From NCBI GenBank assembly GCA_025455985.1, contig JALOLM010000024.1, positions 1 to 18,672 on the forward strand: a stretch of DNA of 18,672 bases, written 5' to 3'. The position numbers and the translations under genes were made by a program. Every line of letters starts with the position of its first letter. The stretch's first letter is position 1. Shown piece by piece: positions 5,886 through 11,444 of the stretch. Origin of the DNA: Candidatus Nanopelagicales bacterium (GTDB taxonomy: Bacteria; Actinomycetota; Actinomycetes; S36-B12; UBA10799). Below the pieces are notes generated by a model, which was not told the DNA's origin, did not search any database, and saw only the letters and a program-made list of their open reading frames with translations.

Positions 5886-6146
5886 ATGACCAAGTACCCC
5901 CACGTCGAAATCGCACTGACCGACGGAGACGACCCGTTCGCGATCCTGGCCCGCACCATTGAAGCCCTGCGAGCAGCCGGCACACCCGAGCCGGACATCG
6001 CCACCTACGTCGACCAGGCAACCGACGGCGACTACCAGTACCTGCTCACGGTCACCCGACACACCGTCACAACTCGAGAGGACCCGCCATGCCCCGCATC
6101 CCCACCAGCCTCACCCTCAACCACGAGCACCCCTTCGGCACCCTGA
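5886..6146 (+). CDS. Small conserved phage protein of the 'YPHV' type
   Basis: The sequence (KYPHVEIALTDGDDPFAIL, a helix with RTIEALRAAG, then PEPDIATYVDQATDGDYQYLL) resembles a short protein family found in many actinophages. That family has a beta-hairpin, an Ala-rich helix and a conserved GDY near the end. Function is unknown. ATG 5886 is preceded by AAGGGAGGTGA, the best ribosome site in the window, and matches the family start. An in-frame ATG at 5862 lies at the expected transcription start and would add eight residues. The frame continues 58 bases into the next gene, giving an unusual Pro/Ser/Thr-rich tail that relatives, as I recall them, lack. Confidence 0.7.
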   Translation: MTKYPHVEIALTDGDDPFAILARTIEALRAAGTPEPDIATYVDQATDGDYQYLLTVTRHTVTTREDPPCPASPPASPSTTSTPSAP

Positions 6147-6451
6147 CCATCCGGGTGACCGAACCGGAACCGTCCGGCTACACCGAGTGGTCCGTTCGGT
6201 TCCTCGGTCACAACTTCGAGGACGCGTCCATGATGCGCGAGGGGACCAAGATCGCATCGGCCATGCTCAACCTCCTTGACGATCTGAGCGACGACTGCGA
6301 CAACGACCTGACCCGAATCCTCGACCACATGGACGAAGGCGAGTTCAAGACCAGCAAGGCACTCGCGCAAGCCCTGGTCGAGCAGGGCATGTGGGACGTC
6401 CCCGCGGCGCTCTTCATCGCCTACGGCCGCGACGTCGTCCCGAGCGCATGA
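6089..6451 (+). CDS. Unknown 120-residue acidic protein
   Basis: It is preceded by the recurrent GAGAGGACCCGCC ribosome site and the GCCATGCC context, which fixes the start although it lies inside the 3' end of the previous frame. The N-terminal half is beta-rich (SLTLNHEHPFGTLTIRVTEP, TEWSVRFLG). The middle is an Asp-rich helix (LLDDLSDDCDNDLTRILDH) and the C-terminus another helix. No family is recognised. Confidence 0.75.
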   Translation: MPRIPTSLTLNHEHPFGTLTIRVTEPEPSGYTEWSVRFLGHNFEDASMMREGTKIASAMLNLLDDLSDDCDNDLTRILDHMDEGEFKTSKALAQALVEQGMWDVPAALFIAYGRDVVPSA

Positions 6452-6699
6452 GCGGCATCTACGGGCGGGCGGTCTACTCCACCGGGGCGACCACCATCAC
6501 GGCCCCCATTGACGACGGCGGAAACTTCGACGTGGTCGCCCGCCAGGACGGAAGGATCGTCGGCGCGGAACTGCTGCACCCGATCTTCACGACACCGCTG
6601 CGATGCACCTTCCCCCAACCGATCGACGTCAAGAAAGACACGATCGTCCACGTCCTGTCGGTCCGGGTCGGCAACGCAACGGTGGAGGCTCAGTCATGA
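6448..6699 (+). CDS. Unknown small beta-rich protein, 83 residues
   Basis: The product is composed of alternating hydrophobic strands (AVYSTGATTITAPI, FDVVARQDGRIVGAEL, TIVHVLSVRVGNATVEA) with Gly turns, suggesting a compact beta-barrel or sandwich. It has no cysteine cluster, unlike most neighbours. It starts in an ATGA overlap with the preceding gene and ends in one with the next. No family is recognised. Confidence 0.7.
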   Translation: MSGIYGRAVYSTGATTITAPIDDGGNFDVVARQDGRIVGAELLHPIFTTPLRCTFPQPIDVKKDTIVHVLSVRVGNATVEAQS

Positions 6700-7058
6700 G
6701 GATTGACGAAGCCGCAGAGATCCTGCGAGCAGTCCTCGACACGATGGAGAACCTCGGGTCCGGCAAGAACCGCCCGAACCCGATCCGGGAAGCGATCGAC
6801 ACCTTGATGCCGATCGACCCCGAGCGGTTGACGCTGATGGGAAGGGTGCCGGCCTCGATCGGGATCGTCATCACCTGGCCCGGAGGTGACACGATGACCG
6901 CCACCGCCGTGTTCACTCGCCCCGACTCCCGAGCCACCCTCGACCTCGTCAACCACATGACCGAGGACGACGACGACATCCGTCCGTACCGGGCGCTCAA
7001 TCCGGACGGGCTACACAACCTGACCCTTGAACTTGAGAACGTGAGGTTCGTCGAATGA
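6696..7058 (+). CDS. Unknown 120-residue alpha/beta protein
   Basis: The N-terminal region (about 1-40) is helical: IDEAAEILRAVLDTMENLG, then NPIREAIDTL. The C-terminal half is beta-rich (ASIGIVITWPGG, TATAVFTRPDS, NLTLELENVRFVE) with an acidic EDDDDI turn. No family is recognised. Four-base overlaps with both neighbours indicate translational coupling. Confidence 0.7.
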   Translation: MRIDEAAEILRAVLDTMENLGSGKNRPNPIREAIDTLMPIDPERLTLMGRVPASIGIVITWPGGDTMTATAVFTRPDSRATLDLVNHMTEDDDDIRPYRALNPDGLHNLTLELENVRFVE

Positions 7059-7210
7059 TGACCGACACGCCGGTACGCCCCAACCCTGACGCGGGGCAGC
7101 ACCCGAGATGCGACCGATGCGGAGAACGATCACCTACCGTGGAAGCGGTAACCGACAACGTCCAGATCTGCAGGCGATGCCTGTCGACAACGAAGGCGGT
7201 CCGACTATGA
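7055..7210 (+). CDS. Mini zinc ribbon, 51 residues
   Basis: CxxC pairs at C19/C22 (RCDRCGER) and C39/C42 (ICRRCLS) are separated by a short strand-turn-strand (TVEAVTDNVQ), a canonical zinc ribbon. The start is the first of two tandem ATGs, in overlap with the previous stop; the second ATG is equally possible. It ends in an ATGA overlap with the membrane protein gene. Function is unknown. Confidence 0.65.
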   Translation: MMTDTPVRPNPDAGQHPRCDRCGERSPTVEAVTDNVQICRRCLSTTKAVRL

Positions 7211-7344
7211 GCCTCACCCGATGCGGCGAAACCCTCGTCGTCTTCCTCATCATCGCGGCCAGCGTCGCCTTCGTCCTCGCGGCCGGCGTGGTCGGGCAGA
7301 ACTGGAGAGCCGAACGATGCGAAACCCAAACATGTCTGAACTGA
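7207..7344 (+). CDS. Single-pass membrane protein, 45 residues
   Basis: A hydrophobic segment of about 20 residues (TLVVFLIIAASVAFVLAAGV) follows a short N-terminus with one Arg. The C-terminal tail is charged and has two Cys. This is a typical phage mini membrane protein, whose role could be holin-like, spanin-like or superinfection-related; none can be assigned. It starts in an ATGA overlap and overlaps the next gene at its 3' end. Confidence 0.6.
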   Translation: MSLTRCGETLVVFLIIAASVAFVLAAGVVGQNWRAERCETQTCLN

Positions 7345-7520
7345 CCTGGGACGACGCAACCGTGGAACGGTACCGACGGGTCGCTCGAGTCAACCTGACG
7401 CCCGCGCAGAAAGAGAAGCGGGACAGCCTCCGCTTCGCCTACGGAACCATGATCGGGCTAACTCTGGTCGTGGTGCTGTGGACCGCCGTTGCGATCGCAC
7501 TCGCGGTCGCACTCGGCTGA
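7317..7520 (+). CDS. Single-pass membrane protein with cytoplasmic head, 67 residues
   Basis: The N-terminal 40 residues are charged and helical (TWDDATVERYRRVARVN, PAQKEKRDSLRF). A hydrophobic segment follows (GLTLVVVLWTAVAIALAVALG) to the C-terminus, so the protein is C-tail anchored with a soluble N-terminal domain. A GGAGAG ribosome site lies 8 bases before ATG 7317; ATG 7332 is an alternative. Together with 7207 and the lipoprotein at 7548 it forms an envelope-directed cluster. Confidence 0.65.
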   Translation: MRNPNMSELTWDDATVERYRRVARVNLTPAQKEKRDSLRFAYGTMIGLTLVVVLWTAVAIALAVALG

Positions 7521-7547
7521 CCTTGTCCCCAACAGGCAGAGAGGCCC

Positions 7548-8063
7548 ATGCGACTCCGATGGATCATCGCCCTAGCCGCCGCCACCCTGGTCGGCTGCGC
7601 CACCCCTCCCCCCACCGCTGCACCTCCACCGGTCAAACCCGGACCGTCCAGCCCACCCGCATGGAACGACCTGGATGCGATCAGCCGCACGGAAGCAGCA
7701 CTCGCCGCGAGCCGAGCAGACGCCCGACAAGAACGCATCCGCGAGCAGAAGCAGCAAACCCCACCGCCCACCCGGTGGGTGGACTGCGGAGCGCTGGGCC
7801 TGCCAGCAGATCTGGTGATGGTCTGCGGACACGAGTCTCAGGGCAACACCCGCGCATACAATCCCACCGGCTGCGTCGGCGGGTGCTACGGCCTGTTTCA
7901 GATGAGCGGCGAGTACATGTCCGGCTGGGCCGCGAACGCCGGCCACCCCAACACCGCACCAGGGCACTGGCCCACCGACCTTCAAGTCGACGTCGCCCTG
8001 TGGATGTACGCGCAACCAGGGGGCCTGGAGGCTTACTGGTGCCGATGGACGACATACTGCTGA
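7548..8063 (+). CDS. Lipoprotein with transglycosylase-like (lysozyme-fold) domain
   Basis: The 171-residue product has a lipoprotein signal (RLRW, hydrophobic IIALAAATLV, lipobox LVGC with C17 as the lipidated residue), a Pro-rich linker, and a charged helix (about 40-70). The C-terminal domain of about 95 residues resembles lytic transglycosylase or resuscitation-factor folds. E96 in VCGHESQG is the candidate catalytic acid, followed by YNPTG, a GCYGLFQMS motif and W-rich C-terminal helices ending DVALWMYAQ. Several Cys (80, 93, 109, 113 and two near the end) may form disulfides outside the membrane. It would be anchored to the outer face of the host membrane and act on peptidoglycan, or bind it. 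It follows two small membrane proteins. The ribosome site is AGAGAGG. Confidence 0.75.
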   Translation: MRLRWIIALAAATLVGCATPPPTAAPPPVKPGPSSPPAWNDLDAISRTEAALAASRADARQERIREQKQQTPPPTRWVDCGALGLPADLVMVCGHESQGNTRAYNPTGCVGGCYGLFQMSGEYMSGWAANAGHPNTAPGHWPTDLQVDVALWMYAQPGGLEAYWCRWTTYC

Positions 8064-8086
8064 CCACCCGATAGAGAGGACCCGCC

Positions 8087-8524
8087 ATGCCAACGCAACG
8101 CCCCAGCACACCGTGCCTCAACGGCAACCACGGCTACTGCGACGACGCCTTCTGCAACTGCACCTGCCACCCCGGCAACCAACCTGACCCCGACCTGTTC
8201 GGGGAGCACCCCGAACTCCCCGAACGCCCCTACTTGCAGGAAGGGAAGCGCAGCGCCGGCTGGTCCGGAACCGATACCAGCCGCGACGCCGAACCGGTCC
8301 GAGCCGACTCACAGAAGCAGGTGCTCGCCTACGTGCGGTCCCGCTACTCCGCGGGGGCAACGGTCGCTGAGGTTCGCGAGGCCACCGGACTGCACCACGG
8401 CGTCGCGTCCGGAGCGCTCAGCGTCCTGCACCAGAAGCGACACCTCGCCCGACTGGTTGAGAAACGCGGCCGATGCCGCGTCTACGTCCATGTCGACTAC
8501 GTCAACGACAGGGAGCAAGGATGA
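8087..8524 (+). CDS. Cys-rich module plus winged-helix DNA-binding protein
   Basis: Residues 10-28 contain a Cys/His module C10-x4-H15-x2-C18-x4-C23-x-C25-x-C27-H28. Residues about 74-140 read as a winged helix (SQKQVLAYVRSRYSAGATVAEV, then GLHHGVASGALSVLHQKRHL and a basic wing), related in layout to the small protein at 1580. A Pro/Glu-rich linker joins them. The start region (GCCATGCCAACGCAA) is nearly the same as that of the ERF gene, including the ribosome site. It is probably a regulator or DNA-binding accessory protein. The same Cys/His spacing recurs at 13015-13377. Confidence 0.75.
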   Translation: MPTQRPSTPCLNGNHGYCDDAFCNCTCHPGNQPDPDLFGEHPELPERPYLQEGKRSAGWSGTDTSRDAEPVRADSQKQVLAYVRSRYSAGATVAEVREATGLHHGVASGALSVLHQKRHLARLVEKRGRCRVYVHVDYVNDREQG

Positions 8525-8754
8525 GCACCCTGATCGTGTGGGCCGCGCTCACCGCAGTGGTCGCCGCCGCCCTGCAACACGAGTGGCGACGCAACGCCAG
8601 ACGAGCCGAAGCCGACCTGTTCGTAGCCCGAATGATCGCCGTCGGGAAAGCGATCGAACACACGAGCGCAGCGTTCGGCCAACTGCAAGAACCCTTGGCG
8701 CGGGCCGGGGCCGCGTTCCGCGAACTCGCCGCCACACTGGAGAAGCGAACCTGA
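8521..8754 (+). CDS. N-anchored membrane protein with helical domain, 77 residues
   Basis: A hydrophobic N-terminal segment (TLIVWAALTAVVAAAL) is followed directly by basic residues (HEWRRNARR) and a long amphipathic helix to the end (about residues 25-77). This fits a protein anchored in the membrane with a cytoplasmic coiled-coil. It may interact with other membrane factors, but no family is recognised. It starts in an ATGA overlap with the winged-helix gene. Confidence 0.65.
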   Translation: MSTLIVWAALTAVVAAALQHEWRRNARRAEADLFVARMIAVGKAIEHTSAAFGQLQEPLARAGAAFRELAATLEKRT

Positions 8755-9020
8755 TGTGCGCCGGGGTCCGCATCGACAAGCGGTACGACAAGAACGCGCA
8801 GCGGTTCGAGTACCGGGCGCGCTGCCTGACGATGAAGAACGGCAAGCACCACTGGCAAGGCATGTGGTGGCCGGTCCGCTTCGACCGAACCGACGAAGAA
8901 GCCACGATGGCTGCGCTCGACGAGTACCGTCTGCACGAGAACCTCAGCGCCCCGGTCCGAGGCGCACACCCGAACCTGATCGTGATTGACGAGGTGACCG
9001 AATGGTCGAGTGGGCCGTGA
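8754..9020 (+). CDS. Unknown 88-residue protein
   Basis: The start ATG shares one base with the upstream stop (TGATG). The product has a basic N-terminal half with aromatic strands (IDKRYDKNAQRFEYRARC, HHWQGMWWPVRFD), then a helix (TDEEATMAALDEYRLHEN) and an extended end with VIDEVTEW. It may be a small alpha/beta nucleic-acid-binding protein; no family is recognised. Two Cys (2 and 23) do not form an obvious metal site. Confidence 0.65.
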   Translation: MCAGVRIDKRYDKNAQRFEYRARCLTMKNGKHHWQGMWWPVRFDRTDEEATMAALDEYRLHENLSAPVRGAHPNLIVIDEVTEWSSGP

Positions 9021-9067
9021 CATTCCTGACGTGGTGGGTCGCGCTGCAGCAGGCCGGCCTCTTGTGA
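9002..9067 (+). CDS. Possible 21-residue membrane peptide
   Basis: An ATG inside the 3' end of the previous gene opens a 21-codon frame that ends in a TGA overlapping the GTG of the HNH gene (GTGA). The peptide is hydrophobic and aromatic (VTFLTWWVAL), like a short membrane helix. The exact GTGA coupling to the next start supports translation. No clear ribosome site is seen, and the small size leaves room for chance. Confidence 0.4.
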   Translation: MVEWAVTFLTWWVALQQAGLL

Positions 9068-9375
9068 ACCCGATCGACCGGCAGATCACCTGGGACCACT
9101 CTCGAGGCTGGTGCGCGGCGTGCGGGAACCGGCTCGGCGACCAGGGCGTGGTCCACCACCGAGTGCTCAAAGGGATGGGCGGGAAGAAGGGAGCGCGAGC
9201 AGCGGGCGAGTTCTACGACCGGCCCCCGATCACCGAGGTGATCCACGACCGCTGCCACAAGTGGATTCACCAGCATCCGGCCAGGGCCAAGGAAACGGGG
9301 CACATCGTTCCGTTCTGGGCGGACGTGTCAGAGGTGCCGACTACCGTCATTGACGAGTTGAGGCGGGCCGCTTGA
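9064..9375 (+). CDS. HNH-type endonuclease-like protein
   Basis: The 103-residue product has the HNH/beta-beta-alpha-metal layout. A CxxC knuckle (C17/C20 in GWCAACGNRL) leads into VVHHRVLKGMGGKKG with H31/H32, then IHDRCHKWIHQHP with H61, C64, H65 and H69. The downstream AKETGHIVPFW matches the region after the metal helix in phage HNH proteins. The second zinc pair appears as H61/C64 rather than CxxC, a variation. It might act in packaging or as a free-standing nuclease. The stop codon lies inside the TTGACT of the following promoter. Confidence 0.75.
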   Translation: MNPIDRQITWDHSRGWCAACGNRLGDQGVVHHRVLKGMGGKKGARAAGEFYDRPPITEVIHDRCHKWIHQHPARAKETGHIVPFWADVSEVPTTVIDELRRAA

Positions 9376-9403
9376 CTATCCCCGCGTCCGCGTCGAGTAT
9401 AGG
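9372..9403 (+). promoter_or_regulatory. Promoter of the DUF932 gene
   Basis: TTGACT at 9372-9377 is a good -35. GAGTAT at 9395-9400 is 17 bases away and the overlapping TATAGG at 9398-9403 is 20 bases away, so the exact -10 is uncertain. TATAGGAGAGG resembles the AGGG-flanked boxes elsewhere. The TGA of the HNH gene lies inside the -35. Confidence 0.55.
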
Positions 9404-9406
9404 AGA

Positions 9407-9423
9407 GGCCGGATCGACCGGCC
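9407..9423 (+). promoter_or_regulatory. Hairpin in the DUF932 5' leader
   Basis: A perfect 6-bp stem (GGCCGG / CCGGCC) has a 5-base loop. It lies directly after the predicted transcription start and before the GAAGGGAACGCC ribosome site. It may stabilise the 5' end of the message or be a protein-binding site. Confidence 0.45.
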
Positions 9424-9441
9424 CCAACTGAAGGGAACGCC

Positions 9442-10428
9442 ATGCCAGCGATTGACACCCTCGCGAGCGACACCGACCTCATGCACCACGGGAAGCGGAC
9501 GCTCGGGTTCGAACACCTCGGCTTCAAGGTCACCGAGGACATGACCGTGCAGCAGGCCCTCGAAGCCGCGCACCTGACCGACTGGAACGTCCGCACCGAA
9601 CCGCTCACCGCCATGACCAGCGACGGCGTGTTCCACCTCGACCGCCACCAGATCATCATGCGAACCTTCGACGGGCAGCCCCGCCCGATCGCCCCGACCG
9701 GCAAGCAGTACACCCCGGTCCAGAACGAAGAACTCGCCGCCTTCGCCGCGACCATCCTCGACGAGTCCGACCTGCGCGTCGCAGCCTGCGGGTCAGTCGA
9801 CGACGGACGCCGCGTGTTCCTGCTGCTGAAGTCCCCCGACGACGTCACCTACGGCGGCACCGACAAGGTCGCCCCGTACCTGACGGTCGCCACCGGCCAC
9901 GACGGCACGATGAGCACCATCGTCAAGCCCCTCTGGATCCGCCTCTTCTGCACGAACCAGATCGGCGGAATCCTCCGCACCAAGGGAGTCGCACACTCCT
10001 ACTCGGTGCGGCACACGAGCACGATCCAAGGCAAGGTCGCGCAGGCCCGCGAAGCCCTCGGGCTGCAGCACAACCTGCAGGACGAACTCGACGCGGAGAT
10101 CGAGCGACTGCTCAGCGTCAAGGTGACCGACCAGACCTTCGAGAAGGCGGTCGACGCTGTCGCCCCGATCACCGACGACCTCAAGCCAGCCGGCCGCACC
10201 CGCCGCGAGAAGGTCCGCGACGACCTCTGGACCCTCTGGAACGCCGACACGCAGAAGCCGATCGCCGGCACCGCGTGGGCCGCGGTCAACACGGTCGGCG
10301 AGTACGTCGACTGGTTCGGCCCCGGAGCCGGCGACGCCGACAAGCGGGCGCGGGCGCAGGTGCTCGGATCCCGCGAGGCGCAGAAGGTGACGCTGGTCCA
10401 CAAGACGCTCGCGGCGGTGGGGGCCTAA
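9442..10428 (+). CDS. DUF932 phage/plasmid-like protein
   Basis: The 328-residue product resembles the DUF932 / phage-plasmid-like protein family. Typical elements are WNVRTEPLTAMTSDG near residue 50, an APTGKQYTPVQNEELAAFA segment, GSVDDGRRVFLLLKSPDD, a VATGHDGTMSTIVKP region and the RLFCTNQIGGIL motif, followed by a long helical C-terminus with an aromatic-rich AAVNTVGEYVDWFGP stretch. Biochemical function is unknown; family members are common on plasmids and phages and are sometimes highly expressed. This gene has its own promoter, a hairpin leader, a strong ribosome site and a following hairpin, which fits an abundant product. Codon use is very strongly C-ending. Confidence 0.85.
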   Translation: MPAIDTLASDTDLMHHGKRTLGFEHLGFKVTEDMTVQQALEAAHLTDWNVRTEPLTAMTSDGVFHLDRHQIIMRTFDGQPRPIAPTGKQYTPVQNEELAAFAATILDESDLRVAACGSVDDGRRVFLLLKSPDDVTYGGTDKVAPYLTVATGHDGTMSTIVKPLWIRLFCTNQIGGILRTKGVAHSYSVRHTSTIQGKVAQAREALGLQHNLQDELDAEIERLLSVKVTDQTFEKAVDAVAPITDDLKPAGRTRREKVRDDLWTLWNADTQKPIAGTAWAAVNTVGEYVDWFGPGAGDADKRARAQVLGSREAQKVTLVHKTLAAVGA

Positions 10429-10449
10429 CCCCAAGACCCGCTTCGAGCA

Positions 10450-10484
10450 GCGGGGCGGGTGGCCTCGACCCCCACCTGCCCCGC
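10450..10484. terminator. Hairpin after the DUF932 gene
   Basis: A 13-bp stem with one G-U pair (GCGGGGCGGGTGG / CCACCTGCCCCGC) has a 9-base loop, starting 22 bases after the DUF932 stop. It lies between that gene and the tiny genes at 10508. It may be a partial terminator or a 3' stabiliser, because no new promoter is visible before 10508. Confidence 0.55.
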
Positions 10485-10507
10485 ACCCCCTGGAAGGGAG
10501 CACCGCG

Positions 10508-10573
10508 ATGAGCCACGCCGAGGACTGCCTCTGGCCGGCCGGCCCATGCGACTGCTCCGAGGGAGCAGCATGA
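10508..10573 (+). CDS. Possible 21-residue Cys-containing peptide
   Basis: An ATG preceded by GGAAGGGAGCACCGCG, a good ribosome site, opens a 21-codon frame with three Cys (7, 14 and 16, in CLWPAGPCDC). It ends in an ATGA overlap with the next gene. The ribosome site and exact coupling are the main support. It may be a leader that couples translation to the next gene, or a tiny metal-binding peptide. Confidence 0.45.
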   Translation: MSHAEDCLWPAGPCDCSEGAA

Positions 10574-10722
10574 AGATCCACGGCTACTGCGAGAAGTGCC
10601 GCCGCATTCGCAGGGTGACCGTCAGGTCGTGGTTGGGCACAGGCCCCCCCGTGGGGGTCTGTGGCGGCTGCTCCACCCCCGAACGCCTCTCCCCGGCTGA
10701 GCCGCAATCCCCCGTGCGGTGA
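10570..10722 (+). CDS. Zinc-ribbon protein, 50 residues, ends in the terminator
   Basis: C7/C10 (YCEKCRRIRR) and C31/C34 (VCGGCSTPE) form a compact four-Cys zinc ribbon with a basic middle, similar to small actinobacterial zinc fingers. The last codons lie inside the left arm and loop of the terminator at 10685-10736. No other family feature is seen. Confidence 0.65.
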   Translation: MKIHGYCEKCRRIRRVTVRSWLGTGPPVGVCGGCSTPERLSPAEPQSPVR

Positions 10723-10736
10723 CGCCGGGGAGAGGC
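10685..10736. terminator. Branched terminator overlapping a coding end
   Basis: A perfect 13-bp stem (GCCTCTCCCCGGC / GCCGGGGAGAGGC) encloses a 26-base loop that has its own 5-bp CCGCA/TGCGG hairpin. CCACTTTCTCCTGT follows, a moderately T-rich tail. Its left arm is coding sequence of the 10570 gene. The next promoter begins about 20 bases later, so this closes the DUF932 unit. Confidence 0.7.
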
Positions 10737-10756
10737 CCACTTTCTCCTGTCCACGG

Positions 10757-10784
10757 TTGACTTTCCCCTGGCCCCTACTATACT
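10757..10784 (+). promoter_or_regulatory. Strong promoter of the sulfatase operon
   Basis: TTGACT and TATACT are separated by 16 bases, the best sigma-70-type promoter in the window. The flanks (CTACTATACTAGGG) are identical to the box at 5850. A 42-base leader with GAAGGGAACC leads to ATG 10827. Confidence 0.75.
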
Positions 10785-10826
10785 AGGGACCACGAGAACG
10801 AACCGACCCGAAGGGAACCAACGGCC

Positions 10827-11141
10827 ATGCCAGCGTTCACGATCCAGGCGCACCTCGCGCAGATCAACCCCGACCACGTCTCCGACACCTACAACGGCCT
10901 CGACGGATGCGCCTGCGGCTGCGGCGGCACCTACGCCGCCGACGGCGCAGCGGCCACCCGACGCATCCGCACGATCAACAAGGCGATCGAGGACGGCACG
11001 CTCACCCTGGTCCAGATCAACCACGACGGCACGATCATCTACGAGCACCGGACGGGGCAGGACCGGGTCACCCGCGTCTACGTCACTGCCGACCTCGACG
11101 ACGCCAAGGCCGAGAAGGCACTGAGGGAGATGACGGCATGA
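10827..11141 (+). CDS. Unknown 104-residue protein with CACGCGG motif
   Basis: First gene of the sulfatase operon, with the GCCATGCCA start context. Residues about 28-32 carry a CACGC cluster followed by GGTYAADGAAATRRI. The rest is a helix and a beta-rich end (TLTLVQINHDGTIIYEH, RVTRVYVTADLDDA) with an acidic helical C-terminus. No family is recognised. Three clustered Cys suggest a metal site, but no fourth ligand is obvious. Confidence 0.7.
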   Translation: MPAFTIQAHLAQINPDHVSDTYNGLDGCACGCGGTYAADGAAATRRIRTINKAIEDGTLTLVQINHDGTIIYEHRTGQDRVTRVYVTADLDDAKAEKALREMTA

Positions 11142-11434
11142 CAAGCACCTCACTGGTCGAGTCCGCACGGCACGAGATCGGAGCGGTCCGCCGCGGACTG
11201 AGGACCGGCAGCCGGGAGCAGCGCATCCTCGAGCACGCCTGGGACAGCGCGAACAAAGCGGCCCTCGCGTTCGCCGCGGACGACACCGAGCAGGGAGTGA
11301 AGTGGTTGGCCGCTGCCCGACGGCAGACTGTCACCGCACTCACGCTCGAGAAGGACTACGGGCGGGCCGACCGGCTCGCCATCGCGGTCGGCCTGATGCA
11401 GCAGGCATACCAGGCCAACCTGACACTCGGATAG
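11138..11434 (+). CDS. Unknown all-helical protein, 98 residues
   Basis: The product is Ala/Arg/Glu/Leu-rich and reads as three or four helices (VESARHEIGAVRRGL, QRILEHAWDSANKAALAFA, VKWLAAARRQTVTAL, ADRLAIAVGLMQQAYQ), like a helical bundle. No signal peptide or Cys is present. It starts in an ATGA overlap and lies ten bases before the sulfatase, so the two are co-expressed. No family is recognised. Confidence 0.7.
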   Translation: MTSTSLVESARHEIGAVRRGLRTGSREQRILEHAWDSANKAALAFAADDTEQGVKWLAAARRQTVTALTLEKDYGRADRLAIAVGLMQQAYQANLTLG

Positions 11435-11444
11435 GAGCACCACG

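Noticed and set aside
9793..10740. A 315-codon minus-strand frame over the DUF932 gene
   Set aside because: Antisense shadow with no recognisable domain; it also runs through two hairpins and the tiny genes.
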